Shown here piece by piece: positions 1 to 7,826 of a stretch of 64,000 nucleotides of DNA. The stretch is from Candidatus Aenigmatarchaeota archaeon (GTDB lineage Archaea; Aenigmatarchaeota; Aenigmatarchaeia; Aenigmatarchaeales; JACQIB01): contig JACQIB010000002.1 of assembly GCA_016198755.1 (NCBI GenBank), positions 1-64,000 on the forward strand. The letters are read 5' to 3'. The first letter of the stretch is position 1; every line of letters starts with the position of its first letter. The notes beneath the pieces were generated by a model. It made no database searches, had not been told where the DNA came from, and worked only from the letters and a program-made list of their open reading frames with translations. The translations under genes and the position numbers were made by a program.

Positions 1-181
1 ATCTATTGTATTATAATATTTATAATATATATAGGATAAAATAGAAACTATATACAATAGTTTATATTATATTGTTAGAAATAGTTGTATAGAAAAGAAT
101 ATTATATAACATATTGGATGGGCAGGTTAGGATTTTGTTATTTTGGGGTAATAACATGTGCTTAGAATAGAATTGGTATTG

Positions 182-538
182 CTATTCGCCAAGGGATTTT
201 ATGGAAGAGTGGAAATCGTCGAGGGTTTTGCGCATATAGCCATGGAAGGTGTCCGGAGAGAGGAAATATATTGTTTTATACTTCTTTGTATCCTGAGATA
301 TATACTCGCGCTTCTCTTTTATCAATTGAACCTTCTTTAGTGGGTTTACAACAAAGTAAAATGTCCTTTTAGGCTTCTGGTACTGATTAAGGCTTATGCC
401 TAAGATAGAGCAGAGTTCCTGATACTCCATGGGTTTTTTAGCTAAAAGGTTTATTGTCTTCTCTGCCATTAGTCTTATGTGGGCATTCCTTGCACTCTTA
501 CCATATAGCCAAATAAGCATTTCTTTCATTTCAAACAT
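182..538 (-). CDS. Small winged-helix-like hypothetical protein
   Basis: A protein of about 118 residues that I do not recognise by name. The middle (about residues 28-75) looks like a helix-turn-helix: a helix rich in Ala/Leu, a short QELCSILG helix, then a basic segment with KPKR before a beta-like YFVV stretch. This suggests a DNA-binding winged-helix fold, which is inference. The ATG at 538 is preferred to an upstream TTG at 541. A TATA-like element at about 570-580 on the minus strand would place transcription start close to it. It lies in an AT-rich stretch with a second winged-helix gene on the same strand, so the two may be small regulators. Function unknown. Confidence 0.55.
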   Translation of the reverse strand: MFEMKEMLIWLYGKSARNAHIRLMAEKTINLLAKKPMEYQELCSILGISLNQYQKPKRTFYFVVNPLKKVQLIKEKREYISQDTKKYKTIYFLSPDTFHGYMRKTLDDFHSSIKSLGE

Positions 539-596
539 CAAACCACTGAGATTAATAATAACTGTCCCTAAATATAAACTTGAGCAAAAGCCTGTC

Positions 597-629
597 CAGA
601 GATATGTATATGGGACGTATATCTCTCTG
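597..629. repeat. Inverted repeat upstream of winged-helix gene
   Basis: Arms CAGAGATAT (597-605) and ATATCTCTCTG (619-629) are nearly perfect reverse complements around a 13-base spacer. The element sits about 60 bp upstream of the minus-strand winged-helix gene that starts at 538. It could be an operator; the placement is the only functional clue. Confidence 0.4.
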
Positions 630-759
630 CATGGGCATTATTATACGGTAAATGGGTTCTTTTCTATATAGATATACACTACAAATGTCTTTCTATTATT
701 TTCATATAAAAATCAAAGGAGTGATAATTGTATTGAATTGGGCTGGCCCAAATGGAAAA

Positions 760-1101
760 TTACTCGAGCTTTTCGAAAGGATCTTTGAACTGGTCTGCAA
801 CGCGGTAGAATTTTTTTGTTATTCCTTCGAAATCATGCGCTATTTCTTCGCCATCATTAGTAAGTTTAACTATTTTTACCCTTCCTTTCTTCTCAAATTT
901 TACAAGACCCATTTTTCTAAAGATATCCAGAACTTTTACTGTGTGGGAATAGGTGCAATCAACGTGTTTTGATACCTGTGTGGCATATCTTATGTCTTCC
1001 TTGTTCAGAGCAACTAACATTTTTACTGGTTTGCTGTGTAAAAACACGCTTTCTATAAAGAATTTGTTTGAATTTTCCTGTTTCATATGCAACACCCACA
1101 T
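760..1101 (-). CDS. Winged-helix transcriptional regulator (MarR/ArsR-like)
   Basis: A 113-residue protein with a canonical winged helix. A helix carries TQVSKHVDCTYSHTVKVL (about residues 41-58, the probable recognition helix). It is followed by LDIFRKMGLVKFEKKGRVKIVKLT, which reads as the last helix plus the beta wing seen in MarR/ArsR-type archaeal regulators. The C-terminal part (about 85-113) is helical and may dimerise. A TATA-like GTTTAAGTA at about 1121-1130 lies roughly 25 bp upstream of the ATG at 1101, so the message may be leaderless. An in-frame ATG at 1086 is an alternative. The regulated target is unknown; the divergent neighbour is the histone operon. Confidence 0.7.
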   Translation of the reverse strand: MWVLHMKQENSNKFFIESVFLHSKPVKMLVALNKEDIRYATQVSKHVDCTYSHTVKVLDIFRKMGLVKFEKKGRVKIVKLTNDGEEIAHDFEGITKKFYRVADQFKDPFEKLE

Positions 1102-1287
1102 ATTTTTTAGGCTTAACTCCTACTTAAACCTAATACTACTTTTACAATATATATTATGCTGTAACTACTAGTACATAGTATTAGTATAGAATATAGTTTG
1201 CTGAAAATATTTTATATTGATTGTTATATAATAATTGTATTGTAAAATGGTTTATTTAACATATAGTATTTTGTATATACTTCAAAC

Positions 1288-1317
1288 TCTCCCAAAATTT
1301 TTAATTTATATGGGAGA
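1288..1317. promoter_or_regulatory. Histone operon promoter with inverted repeat around the TATA box
   Basis: Seven-base arms TCTCCCA (1288-1294) and TGGGAGA (1311-1317) flank an A/T core containing a TATA-like TTTATA (1305-1310). The start codon of the histone gene lies about 35 bp further downstream, after an SD-like GGTGAGG at 1344-1350. A protein bound to this palindrome would block the TATA box. The repressor role is inferred. Confidence 0.45.
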
Positions 1318-1351
1318 TAGGAATTTATACTGGGAAAATCAAAGGTGAGGT

Positions 1352-1558
1352 ATGGAGTTTCCATTATCTGCAGCTGAAAAGCTTCTGAAGAGAACTGGGC
1401 TGAGAGTTAGTGATGAAGCTGTAACTGAATTTACTGGACTTTTAGAGGAGATTGCATCTGATTTGGCTGCTGAGGCTGATGCAAATGCAAAGTCACTTCG
1501 CAGGAGAACAATAAAGCCTGATGATATAGAGGCTGCAAAGAGGGCTTTGCTGGGTTAG
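1352..1558 (+). CDS. Archaeal histone
   Basis: A 68-residue histone-fold protein. It starts with the family's typical MEFPLSAAEKLLKRTG and shows the three-helix layout. The loop and helix segment LRRRTIKPDDIEAAKR near the C-terminus holds the DNA-contacting RxT and the conserved D-x-x-A pattern. It has no tail extension, so it is a minimal archaeal histone that would dimerise and wrap DNA. The start is fixed by a close SD (GGTGAGG). It is the first gene of an apparent operon with RPA (37 bp downstream) and RadA, linking chromatin to single-strand binding and recombination. A second, divergent histone lies at 63524-63742. Confidence 0.95.
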   Translation: MEFPLSAAEKLLKRTGLRVSDEAVTEFTGLLEEIASDLAAEADANAKSLRRRTIKPDDIEAAKRALLG

Positions 1559-1595
1559 GGTTGAAAATTTAAGCTTTCGATACAGTAAGTTTTGC

Positions 1596-2576
1596 ATGGA
1601 AGATGTTCTACAGAAGATAGTTGCTGCCACTGGCCTTGCTATGGAAGAAGTGGAAAGAAGGGTAGCTGAAAAACAAAGGGAACTTTCAGGATTTGTAAGT
1701 AAAGAGGGTGCTGCGTATATTGTAGCAAAAGAAATGGGATTAGATCTTATTGGAACAGGAAAAAAGAGAACTGTGAAGATTTCTGAAATTGTCAATGGAA
1801 ACAACAATGTTGCTTTTGATGCAAGAGTTTTGAGGGTTTTTGAGGCAAGGGAATTTGAGAAAAATGGGAGGAAATTCAGGGTTGGAAACCTGCTTCTTGG
1901 AGATGAAACCGGAACAGTAAGGCTTTCACTCTGGGATGAACAGATTGGGCTTGGAAGCAAGATAGCTGTTGGGGATTGTATAGAAGTTTCAGGAGCTTAT
2001 TCGAAGGAAGGACCTGTAAGCATTGAAGTTAGGCTTGGGAGGAGAGGGAATATAAAAAGAGCTGAAAATGTAGAACTGCCTTCTGCTGAAAATATTCTAA
2101 AAAAGGAAGGAAGCAGCAGGGTTTCTATAGAGGAACTGAAAGAAGGGAAGGTTTGTGAAATAAGAGCTGCACTTATGCAGATTTTTGAAACTGAAAACAT
2201 TTTTGATGTTTGTCCTGAATGTGGAGGGAAGATAAAGTATGAGGGTGGGAAATATTTGTGTGTGAAACACTCTGCTGTTGTGCCTAGGAAGAGTATGGTT
2301 GTGAATGGTGTGGCTGATGACGGCAGTGGGAACATCAGACTTGTAATGTTTGGGGATGTTGGACTGCATTTGCTTGGGTTGACAATGGATCAGGTAATGG
2401 AACGTAGGGGAAAGGTTTTTGACGGGCTGGATTTGATTGGAACAGAATTTGTATTTTCAGGTAGGGTAAGGAAGAATCAGATGTTTGACAGGTTGGAATT
2501 TGTTGTTTCTGGAATTGCAAAATTGGAAATGGAAAAGGAAATTTCCACTCTTATAAATGCTTTATCTGCGAAGTGA
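1596..2576 (+). CDS. rpa: Replication protein A-like single-stranded DNA-binding protein
   Basis: A 326-residue RPA-type protein. An N-terminal helical region precedes a first OB fold at about 58-150 (KISEIVNGNNNVAFDARV, then GNLLLGDETGTVRLSLWD). A second OB fold at about 177-310 is interrupted by a zinc finger with C206, C209, C222 and H225 (CPECG then LCVKH). This is the arrangement known in euryarchaeal RPA subunits. It coats single-stranded DNA in replication, repair and recombination. It follows the histone gene by 37 bp and its TGA lies 5 bp before the radA ATG, so co-transcription and coupling with the recombinase are likely. Confidence 0.9.
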   Translation: MEDVLQKIVAATGLAMEEVERRVAEKQRELSGFVSKEGAAYIVAKEMGLDLIGTGKKRTVKISEIVNGNNNVAFDARVLRVFEAREFEKNGRKFRVGNLLLGDETGTVRLSLWDEQIGLGSKIAVGDCIEVSGAYSKEGPVSIEVRLGRRGNIKRAENVELPSAENILKKEGSSRVSIEELKEGKVCEIRAALMQIFETENIFDVCPECGGKIKYEGGKYLCVKHSAVVPRKSMVVNGVADDGSGNIRLVMFGDVGLHLLGLTMDQVMERRGKVFDGLDLIGTEFVFSGRVRKNQMFDRLEFVVSGIAKLEMEKEISTLINALSAK

Positions 2577-2581
2577 GAAAT

Positions 2582-3532
2582 ATGGCAAAGAAAGAAATAG
2601 CTGATTTGACAGGAGTTGGGGAAAAGACTGCTGAAAAACTGAAAGAAGCAGGGTATATAGACATGATGGCTATTGCAGCTGCTTCTCCAGCTGAGCTTGC
2701 GGAAGCTGCTGCACTTGGGGAAGCTACTGCTGCGAAAATAATAGAAGGTGCAAGGGAAGAACTGGAAATAGGATTTGAAACTGCTGCGAAAGTTCTGGAA
2801 AAAAGGCAGAGTGTAATTAGAATAACAACTGGATGCAAGAGTCTTGATACATTGTTGGGAGGGGGGATAGAAACAGGCTCTACAACGGAATTTCATGGGG
2901 CTTTTGGATCCGGTAAAAGCCAGGTTGCACACCAACTTTCAGTTACTGTTCAGCTGCCTGTAGAAAGCGGCGGGGCTGGAGGAGCATGCCTGTATATTGA
3001 TACTGAAGGTACTTTCAGGCCTGAAAGGATTTTACAGATGGCAAAAGCTCTTAATATGGATGGGGATGAAGTTTTGAAAAATATACATGTAGGAAGAGTT
3101 TACAATTCAGATCATCAGTGTGTTATGATTGAAAAAGCTGGGGAGATAATAAGGGAAAAGAATATAAAATTGGTGATTGTGGATTCTGTTACAGCTTGTT
3201 TTAGGTCTGATTTTAGCGGGAGAGGAGAGTTAGCTGCACGCCAGCAGAAACTAAACAGGCATTTGCATACTTTGCAAAGGTTGGCTGATGTTTTTGGAGT
3301 TGCTGTGTATATAACAAACCAAGTAATGGCACGCCCTGATCTCATGTTTGGAGATCCAACTACAGCTATAGGTGGGCATATAATGGGACATTTTGCTGCT
3401 GTTAGAGCTTACTTAAGGAAGAGTAAGGGAGAATTGAGGGTTGCAAGAATTGTTGATAGTCCGAGTCTACCTGAGGGAGAAGCTGTTTTCAGAGTTTGTA
3501 CAGAAGGAGTAAGGGATACTGAAGAGGACTAA
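2582..3532 (+). CDS. radA: DNA repair and recombination protein RadA
   Basis: A 316-residue RecA-family strand-exchange protein. The N-terminal helix-hairpin-helix (LTGVGEKTAEKL, about 9-20) binds DNA. The core has Walker A GAFGSGKS (about 106-113), a Walker B in LVIVDSVTA, the RGELAARQQ loop L1 region, and the ITNQVMARPD segment shared by archaeal RadA and eukaryotic Rad51. Length is normal for the family. I start at ATG 2582 because the upstream in-frame GTG at 2573 overlaps the end of rpa and would add only three residues. It is the third gene of the histone-rpa-radA operon. High confidence. Confidence 0.97.
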   Translation: MAKKEIADLTGVGEKTAEKLKEAGYIDMMAIAAASPAELAEAAALGEATAAKIIEGAREELEIGFETAAKVLEKRQSVIRITTGCKSLDTLLGGGIETGSTTEFHGAFGSGKSQVAHQLSVTVQLPVESGGAGGACLYIDTEGTFRPERILQMAKALNMDGDEVLKNIHVGRVYNSDHQCVMIEKAGEIIREKNIKLVIVDSVTACFRSDFSGRGELAARQQKLNRHLHTLQRLADVFGVAVYITNQVMARPDLMFGDPTTAIGGHIMGHFAAVRAYLRKSKGELRVARIVDSPSLPEGEAVFRVCTEGVRDTEED

Positions 3533-3580
3533 AATAGTAGTATGTCTATCTGGAAGGTATTTTGAAAGAGTTGTGACCTG

Positions 3581-3841
3581 TTAAGACACATCTTTCTCTG
3601 AGATTATAACAAAGTCTCCTACATTCTTTACAGCTGAAAATGGAACAAGATAATTCCCTGCATCATTTTCCTGTAAACCAAGCTCGCCAGCATTCTTTGT
3701 TGGCTCTGCTATTATAATGTTCATTAATTCTCCTGACTCTGCTATGAAGCTGACGTCACCTACAACTCCAAATCTTCTTCCTTCCTCGGAAACAACTACT
3801 TTTCCGAGCATCTCTCTTGTTGCTACTTTGTCTAATGCCAT
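3581..3841 (-). CDS. PRC-barrel domain protein
   Basis: An 86-residue single-domain PRC-barrel protein (about residues 8-80). It has the usual small beta-barrel pattern: a GKVVVSEEGRRFGVVGDV start, a middle MNIIIAEPT strand, and YLVPFSAVKNVGDFVII at the end. In archaea such proteins are common single-copy genes of unclear function; RNA-related or membrane-associated roles have been suggested for the fold (RimM shares it). An SD GAGGTGG lies just before the ATG. It is convergent with radA and divergent from the methyltransferase at 3920. Confidence 0.85.
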   Translation of the reverse strand: MALDKVATREMLGKVVVSEEGRRFGVVGDVSFIAESGELMNIIIAEPTKNAGELGLQENDAGNYLVPFSAVKNVGDFVIISEKDVS

Positions 3842-3919
3842 AAAACCACCTCAATTTATAGGAAAAGTAATGGTGGAGTAGATATTTATAGCTAATCCAT
3901 ATGCAAAGCTATTTATTAA

Positions 3920-4702
3920 TTGTATGATCCAATACGAGTTAGGGAGATAAATTTGCTTTATAATGATAACTATTTCGAAGAAAACTATGACCAAAGATTG
4001 GTTGATTTGTGGCACAAGGATTTTGGCAAGACACTTCCGATTTATATACACGATATATTTGCATTGGGAACGCCACGTAGAGGCGAAAAAGTACTAGATA
4101 TAGCTACAGGGTATGGACATTTAGCTCTTCATTCGGCGTTAGCAGGCGCACAAACTGTTGCTATAGATTATTCAGATACTAGCTTAAGGTTGGCAAGGCA
4201 GACATTTGAAAAAAACATGGTAGATATAAAACTTATTAAAATGGATGCAACGAAATTGGATTTTGATGATGAAACTTTCGATCTTATATATTGCGTTCAT
4301 TTGATAGAACATATATCACAACAATCTGTAACGGAATGTTTGGCTGAAATAAAACGTGTTTTGAAGCCTAACGGTAGGTTAGTTATAACTACCTGTAGCA
4401 ATAAGTGGCATGATACTATAGGATATAAATTTATTTGCCTATACAATAAAATTAATAATCGGACTATAATACCATTGGATAATATCCATTCTTCGGGTCA
4501 TATTACAAAACTTAACCCATTTACATTTAAACATATATTAAAACAGGCAGGATTTTTAACCACCTTGAAAATAGTATTTAATCCTTATGAGAGATTAAAT
4601 ACTATTCATAAAATAATTTTGGCTACTCCTCTCAAAAATATATTTTGTTCAAATGTATATGCTCTATGTACAAAACCTCGTGGCTCCGAGTTTCGACATT
4701 AA
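3920..4702 (+). CDS. Class I SAM-dependent methyltransferase
   Basis: About 260 residues with the class I methyltransferase fold. Motif I is VLDIATGYGHLA (about 58-69), an acidic residue ends the second strand (VAIDYSD), then KMDATKLDFDDETFDLIYCVHLIEHI and the LKPNGRLVITT strand typical of ubiE/type 11 enzymes. The substrate cannot be read from sequence. The start is uncertain: TTG at 3920 gives this length, while TTG at 3953 has an SD-like GGGAGAT just upstream. It faces another methyltransferase gene (4716-5366) end to end, 13 bp apart. The pair sits between informational genes without a functional link to them. Confidence 0.8.
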   Translation: MYDPIRVREINLLYNDNYFEENYDQRLVDLWHKDFGKTLPIYIHDIFALGTPRRGEKVLDIATGYGHLALHSALAGAQTVAIDYSDTSLRLARQTFEKNMVDIKLIKMDATKLDFDDETFDLIYCVHLIEHISQQSVTECLAEIKRVLKPNGRLVITTCSNKWHDTIGYKFICLYNKINNRTIIPLDNIHSSGHITKLNPFTFKHILKQAGFLTTLKIVFNPYERLNTIHKIILATPLKNIFCSNVYALCTKPRGSEFRH

Positions 4703-4715
4703 AATTGTCTTATGT

Positions 4716-5366
4716 TTATTTGTGTTTCTCCAACAGATAATACATTTCGCGAGCAAATAAACTAGGTATATTTTGTGCTAGATATTCCAATAGCGGTATT
4801 TTCTTCGTTGGTACAATTCTTTGATAATAGATTTTAACAAGTTTAAAATCTTTAAAGTTAGTTTCGATAAATTCTCTGGCAACTTCTATGTTGAACATAT
4901 AGTGGTGGCCACCTCTATTGTATCCCATTGTAGAATTGCCGAAAAGTAATCTTAATCTCTGAATTATATCTAGTTCATTCGGCAATCCGACTAAAATTAG
5001 GCCTTTTGTTATTCTTTTTGCTTCTTCTATTACTTTCTCTGGATAAAATAAATGCTCCAGTATTTGTGACATTATGACCAGACTAAACGAATTGTTTTCG
5101 AATGGTAACATATCAAAATCGTTCAAATCAATTTTAATATCATTTGTGTGTTTGTATGGATTTTTCATATTCTCTGGTTTTATGCGCTCCTTTATACCGT
5201 ACTTATCTATGTATATGCCCCCGAAATCCATATTTATATAGGTTTTACAATTCAACAATTTTTTGAATTCGCTCTCTCCACCTCCTATATCCAAAGCGCT
5301 TTCTATTTGTCTGTCTTTGAGCAGGTTATCAAATACAGCTCTTAAAACTATGTCTCTCCATATCAT
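4716..5366 (-). CDS. Class I SAM-dependent methyltransferase
   Basis: A 216-residue methyltransferase-fold protein. Residues about 23-31 (LDIGGGESE) are motif I. An acidic segment follows (INMDFGGIYIDKYG), then DLNDFDMLPFENNSFSLVIMSQILEHL, and the strand GLILVGLPNE. The C-terminal part has a His-rich GGHHYMFNIE segment seen in methyltransferases acting on glycan or lipid substrates, but that link is weak. A TATA box GTTATTTAAAG about 25 bp upstream suggests a leaderless message. It is convergent with the methyltransferase at 3920-4702. Substrate unknown. Confidence 0.78.
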   Translation of the reverse strand: MIWRDIVLRAVFDNLLKDRQIESALDIGGGESEFKKLLNCKTYINMDFGGIYIDKYGIKERIKPENMKNPYKHTNDIKIDLNDFDMLPFENNSFSLVIMSQILEHLFYPEKVIEEAKRITKGLILVGLPNELDIIQRLRLLFGNSTMGYNRGGHHYMFNIEVAREFIETNFKDFKLVKIYYQRIVPTKKIPLLEYLAQNIPSLFAREMYYLLEKHK

Positions 5367-5442
5367 ATTATTTGATGTGATTCGGATCTTTAAATAACTG
5401 GCTATGCCTAACTTCTGATATCAATTGAATGGTATAATCTTA

Positions 5443-6531
5443 CTAGTTCTGCACAAGCATGGTCCTGACTTTTGGTGTTAGAGCATACATAAAGGCCTTT
5501 CCGCGTGCTTCTCTCTGCACATACCCTTCTCTCATCAAACGCAGAAGAATATTGTTTAAAGAGCGCACAGCATGCTGTTTGCTTGCATATCCTTCCAAAT
5601 CAATGCCATCAACGATTGCAGTCGGAGTTAGCCAATCCTGTTTTGTAAGGGACTCTAGAATCTGGCGCTGTCTATAAGGAAGGTTCTTTATATCAGATTC
5701 TGATGGGGGTTTAGGTGAGAAAACAACTACTGGCTGGTCTAATTTTTCCTCGACTTCCGGAACTTCTCTGTATTCATCTATGTTTTTAGCTTCTATAATA
5801 TCATAGTTTTTCTCTACAGCATCATAAACTAACTTGTCACAAAACTTCATTACCTCGCGTGGGAAGCCTCCTGTACGCTGGTAAATAATATCTACTGCAG
5901 AATCTGTAAAGGGCTTTATGCCGGTTCCGCCCGCGGCTTCTATTCTTTTTTGTATAAGCTTTCTTGTATCTTCTTTTGATAAGGATGTTAATGTTATTCT
6001 GGAAGTTACCCTCTGATCAAGTGTTTGCAGCTCATCTCTCACTTTTTGCTCAAGACTTGGAAGGCCGGCAAGAATTAAGCTAACAGAATCTATCTGGTCT
6101 ACCAGAACGCGCAGCCACTCAAGCACATCCCTGTTTGTTTCATGTGCTTCATCCAGCAAAAACAATAATTGATTTCCTTTAAGGTTCTTGTTTATGTATA
6201 ATTGCAAATTGTAAAGATTTGGGGAGCGTTTCATTATTCTGTCCCATAAACCTATACCAAAAGTATCTGTAAAGATTGTTACAAGCTCCTCTGGGTTTGT
6301 TGGAGGCTTGCTGACATAGAGTTTGCTTATATTTTCAGAAGTGTTTGCTTCAAGCCACTTAAGCATTGTTGTCTTTCCAGAGCCTGTTGGACCTACTATA
6401 ATAGCTATTTTGTGCTTGCTTTCAATATGGTTTAGGGCTGCCTTTACCTGTTCTTCATAGCCTGTGAAAAGCTTTGGATCTATACGTAGAACGAATGGAT
6501 CTTCATTCCAGCCAAATTTTTGATAGTTCAT
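5443..6531 (-). CDS. ExeA/Orc-like AAA ATPase with C-terminal winged helix
   Basis: A 362-residue protein. The N-terminus (FGWNEDPF, about 6-13) is typical of ExeA/TniB-type AAA proteins. Walker A GPTGSGKT is at 47-54, Walker B LLFLLDEAHE near 140, and a sensor/arginine region follows (LDQRVTSRITL). Residues about 285-362 read as a winged-helix DNA-binding domain (RQRQILESLTKQDWLTPTAIV). AAA plus winged helix is the same order as in Orc1/Cdc6, but the ATPase core is not the usual Cdc6 one. The upstream 510 bp hold a dense array of GTGAAG/CTTCAC repeats, three of them within the likely leader. It may therefore bind its own upstream region, as a regulator or a replication initiator; this is inference. 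Confidence 0.75.
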   Translation of the reverse strand: MNYQKFGWNEDPFVLRIDPKLFTGYEEQVKAALNHIESKHKIAIIVGPTGSGKTTMLKWLEANTSENISKLYVSKPPTNPEELVTIFTDTFGIGLWDRIMKRSPNLYNLQLYINKNLKGNQLLFLLDEAHETNRDVLEWLRVLVDQIDSVSLILAGLPSLEQKVRDELQTLDQRVTSRITLTSLSKEDTRKLIQKRIEAAGGTGIKPFTDSAVDIIYQRTGGFPREVMKFCDKLVYDAVEKNYDIIEAKNIDEYREVPEVEEKLDQPVVVFSPKPPSESDIKNLPYRQRQILESLTKQDWLTPTAIVDGIDLEGYASKQHAVRSLNNILLRLMREGYVQREARGKAFMYALTPKVRTMLVQN

Positions 6532-6571
6532 TTCATCACTTTTGCTTGAAAATCGTTCATATGAAGGTTTT

Positions 6572-6934
6572 GTGAAGATAGTGTGAAGTTCACGTGAAGA
6601 TTTTGTTTGTAAATTATAGTTTCCATAGGAAATGGCCCCTTATTCTATATGAATAGCAACAATTTAAAGGTTTTGGAATGCCTTAATTGAGCATTATTAA
6701 TTTAGTATATATAAAGGCATCTATTTTTGTTTGAATTTTAACTTTTGTGAGAATTGTGGGAGTGAAGGTTGTGAATGTGGTGTGAAGTTCATCAAATCTT
6801 CACATAATCTTCACACCTTCACGTCATCTTCACGCGTGAAGATATGAACTTCACGTGAAGGTTTTATATATTGTTAATATATGTGAGCCTAAAAGTGCTA
6901 TATTCACGTGAATGTCACGTGAAGTTCACGTGAA
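6572..6934. repeat. Iteron-like array of GTGAAG/CTTCAC and TTCACGTGAA palindromes
   Basis: Thirteen exact copies of GTGAAG or its complement CTTCAC start at 6572, 6583, 6594, 6762, 6782, 6798, 6809, 6817, 6828, 6836, 6849, 6855 and 6919. Several pairs are 11 bp apart, about one helical turn. The palindrome TTCACGTGAA occurs at 6589, 6850, 6903 and 6925, with a one-base variant at 6914. The gene-free 6532-7041 region contains this array, an AT-rich stretch (6600-6740) and the promoters of two divergent genes. Phased repeats like this are typical of initiator or repressor binding arrays. Confidence 0.8.
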
Positions 6935-6991
6935 CATACATTGGCTATCTAGGCGGATTTCTATCCGGTATAGAACACTCACGGATTAAAA

Positions 6992-7006
6992 TATAACAGT
7001 GTTATA
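6992..7006. promoter_or_regulatory. 15-bp palindrome TATAACAGTGTTATA
   Basis: A perfect odd-length palindrome. It overlaps the presumed TATA region of the downstream phosphodiesterase gene (start 7042). The same 15 bp, read on the other strand, occurs twice more in this window, at 17542-17556 and 17641-17655, both inside the candidate replication origin. The shared element suggests one DNA-binding protein acting at both loci. Confidence 0.65.
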
Positions 7007-7041
7007 TCAGATTTTAATACTTGGACAACAAATATGCTCTC

Positions 7042-7599
7042 ATGCGCCTCTTTATTGGAATTGCCTTGCCAGAAGAACTCAAACCGAAGGCTTTGGAGGT
7101 TCAGAAAGCACTCGGAAGCACTGGAGAAAAAATAAAGCTGGTTGAACCAGAAAATTTACATATAACAGTAAAGTTTTTAGGAGAGGTTGAAAAAGAGCGT
7201 TTAGACGGTATAAAGACTGTTTTAAGTTCTATATTGAAAAAAAGAAGTGTTTTTAGCCTTAAAATACATGGAATATCATATCTTCCCAATAAAAAGTTCC
7301 TTCGTACTGTGGCACTATCTGTACTTGATGAAAACAACATTTTAAAACAAATAGTGGATGATATAAACTCTTATTTGGCTAAAATAGGTATAAAAGATGA
7401 TGTAAGAGATTATAAAGCTCATTTAACACTTGCAAGAGTTAAAGGCACAAAAGATAGAATAAATATATTGCTATCTTTAATGTCATTTGAAGATATTGAT
7501 ATCGGGGAGGTTGAAGTTACTACCTTTGATCTTATGGAATCGATGTTAACAGAATCTGGACCTATATACAATAAAATAGCATCTTTTACTATAAAATAG
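7042..7599 (+). CDS. thpR: RNA 2',3'-cyclic phosphodiesterase (2H/LigT family)
   Basis: A 185-residue 2H phosphoesterase. Both catalytic HxT motifs are present, HITVKFLG (H40, T42) and HLTLARVK (H128, T130). The N-terminus MRLFIGIALPEEL matches the usual family start, so I use ATG 7042 rather than the upstream TTG at 7021. The family opens 2',3'-cyclic phosphates to 2'-phosphates and can ligate tRNA half molecules in reverse, so it acts on RNA ends. Transcription probably starts from the TATA-like region overlapped by the palindrome at 6992-7006. The 227 bp downstream are AT-rich with no gene that I can see. Confidence 0.9.
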   Translation: MRLFIGIALPEELKPKALEVQKALGSTGEKIKLVEPENLHITVKFLGEVEKERLDGIKTVLSSILKKRSVFSLKIHGISYLPNKKFLRTVALSVLDENNILKQIVDDINSYLAKIGIKDDVRDYKAHLTLARVKGTKDRINILLSLMSFEDIDIGEVEVTTFDLMESMLTESGPIYNKIASFTIK

Positions 7600-7826
7600 G
7601 TTATTTTTCTAAATAAAAGAACAAAAATACTCTATTTTGCATTATTAGTCCTAGAATCTATATAAAAGCATAATATTCATTGTTTCACTCATAAATAAAA
7701 GTATACTTTGAGAATAGACGAATTTAATATAATATAAGCTATTTTTAGAGCTATTTTTATATATAGTAAAGTTTTATTGCTTTAAAGCTTAAAATAACTT
7801 GTTTTAATATGTTTTTATAACTATAT

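Noticed and set aside
158-340. Plus-strand 60-residue ORF at the left end
   Set aside because: Antisense to the winged-helix gene at 182-538, without a start signal or recognisable domain.
1493-2335. Minus-strand ORFs of 155 and 112 residues inside histone/rpa
   Set aside because: They are antisense to rpa, which has clear OB folds and a zinc finger, and are rich in Ser/Phe/Pro as expected from the complement of coding sequence.
2477-2935. Minus-strand 152-residue ORF across the rpa/radA junction
   Set aside because: Antisense to two well-supported genes, with no recognisable motif.
6572-6934. CRISPR array
   Set aside because: The repeats are only 6-10 bp, irregularly spaced and in both orientations. 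There are no 20-40 bp repeats and no cas genes.
6589-6934. TTCACGTGAA as a eukaryotic E-box-type factor site
   Set aside because: The core CACGTG fits, but no bHLH-type proteins are expected in archaea. A local initiator or regulator is simpler.
7600-7826. Gene or RNA in the AT-rich gap after thpR
   Set aside because: Only A/T-rich sequence with a short direct repeat (AGCTATTTTT twice). No promoter plus stem or ORF could be supported.
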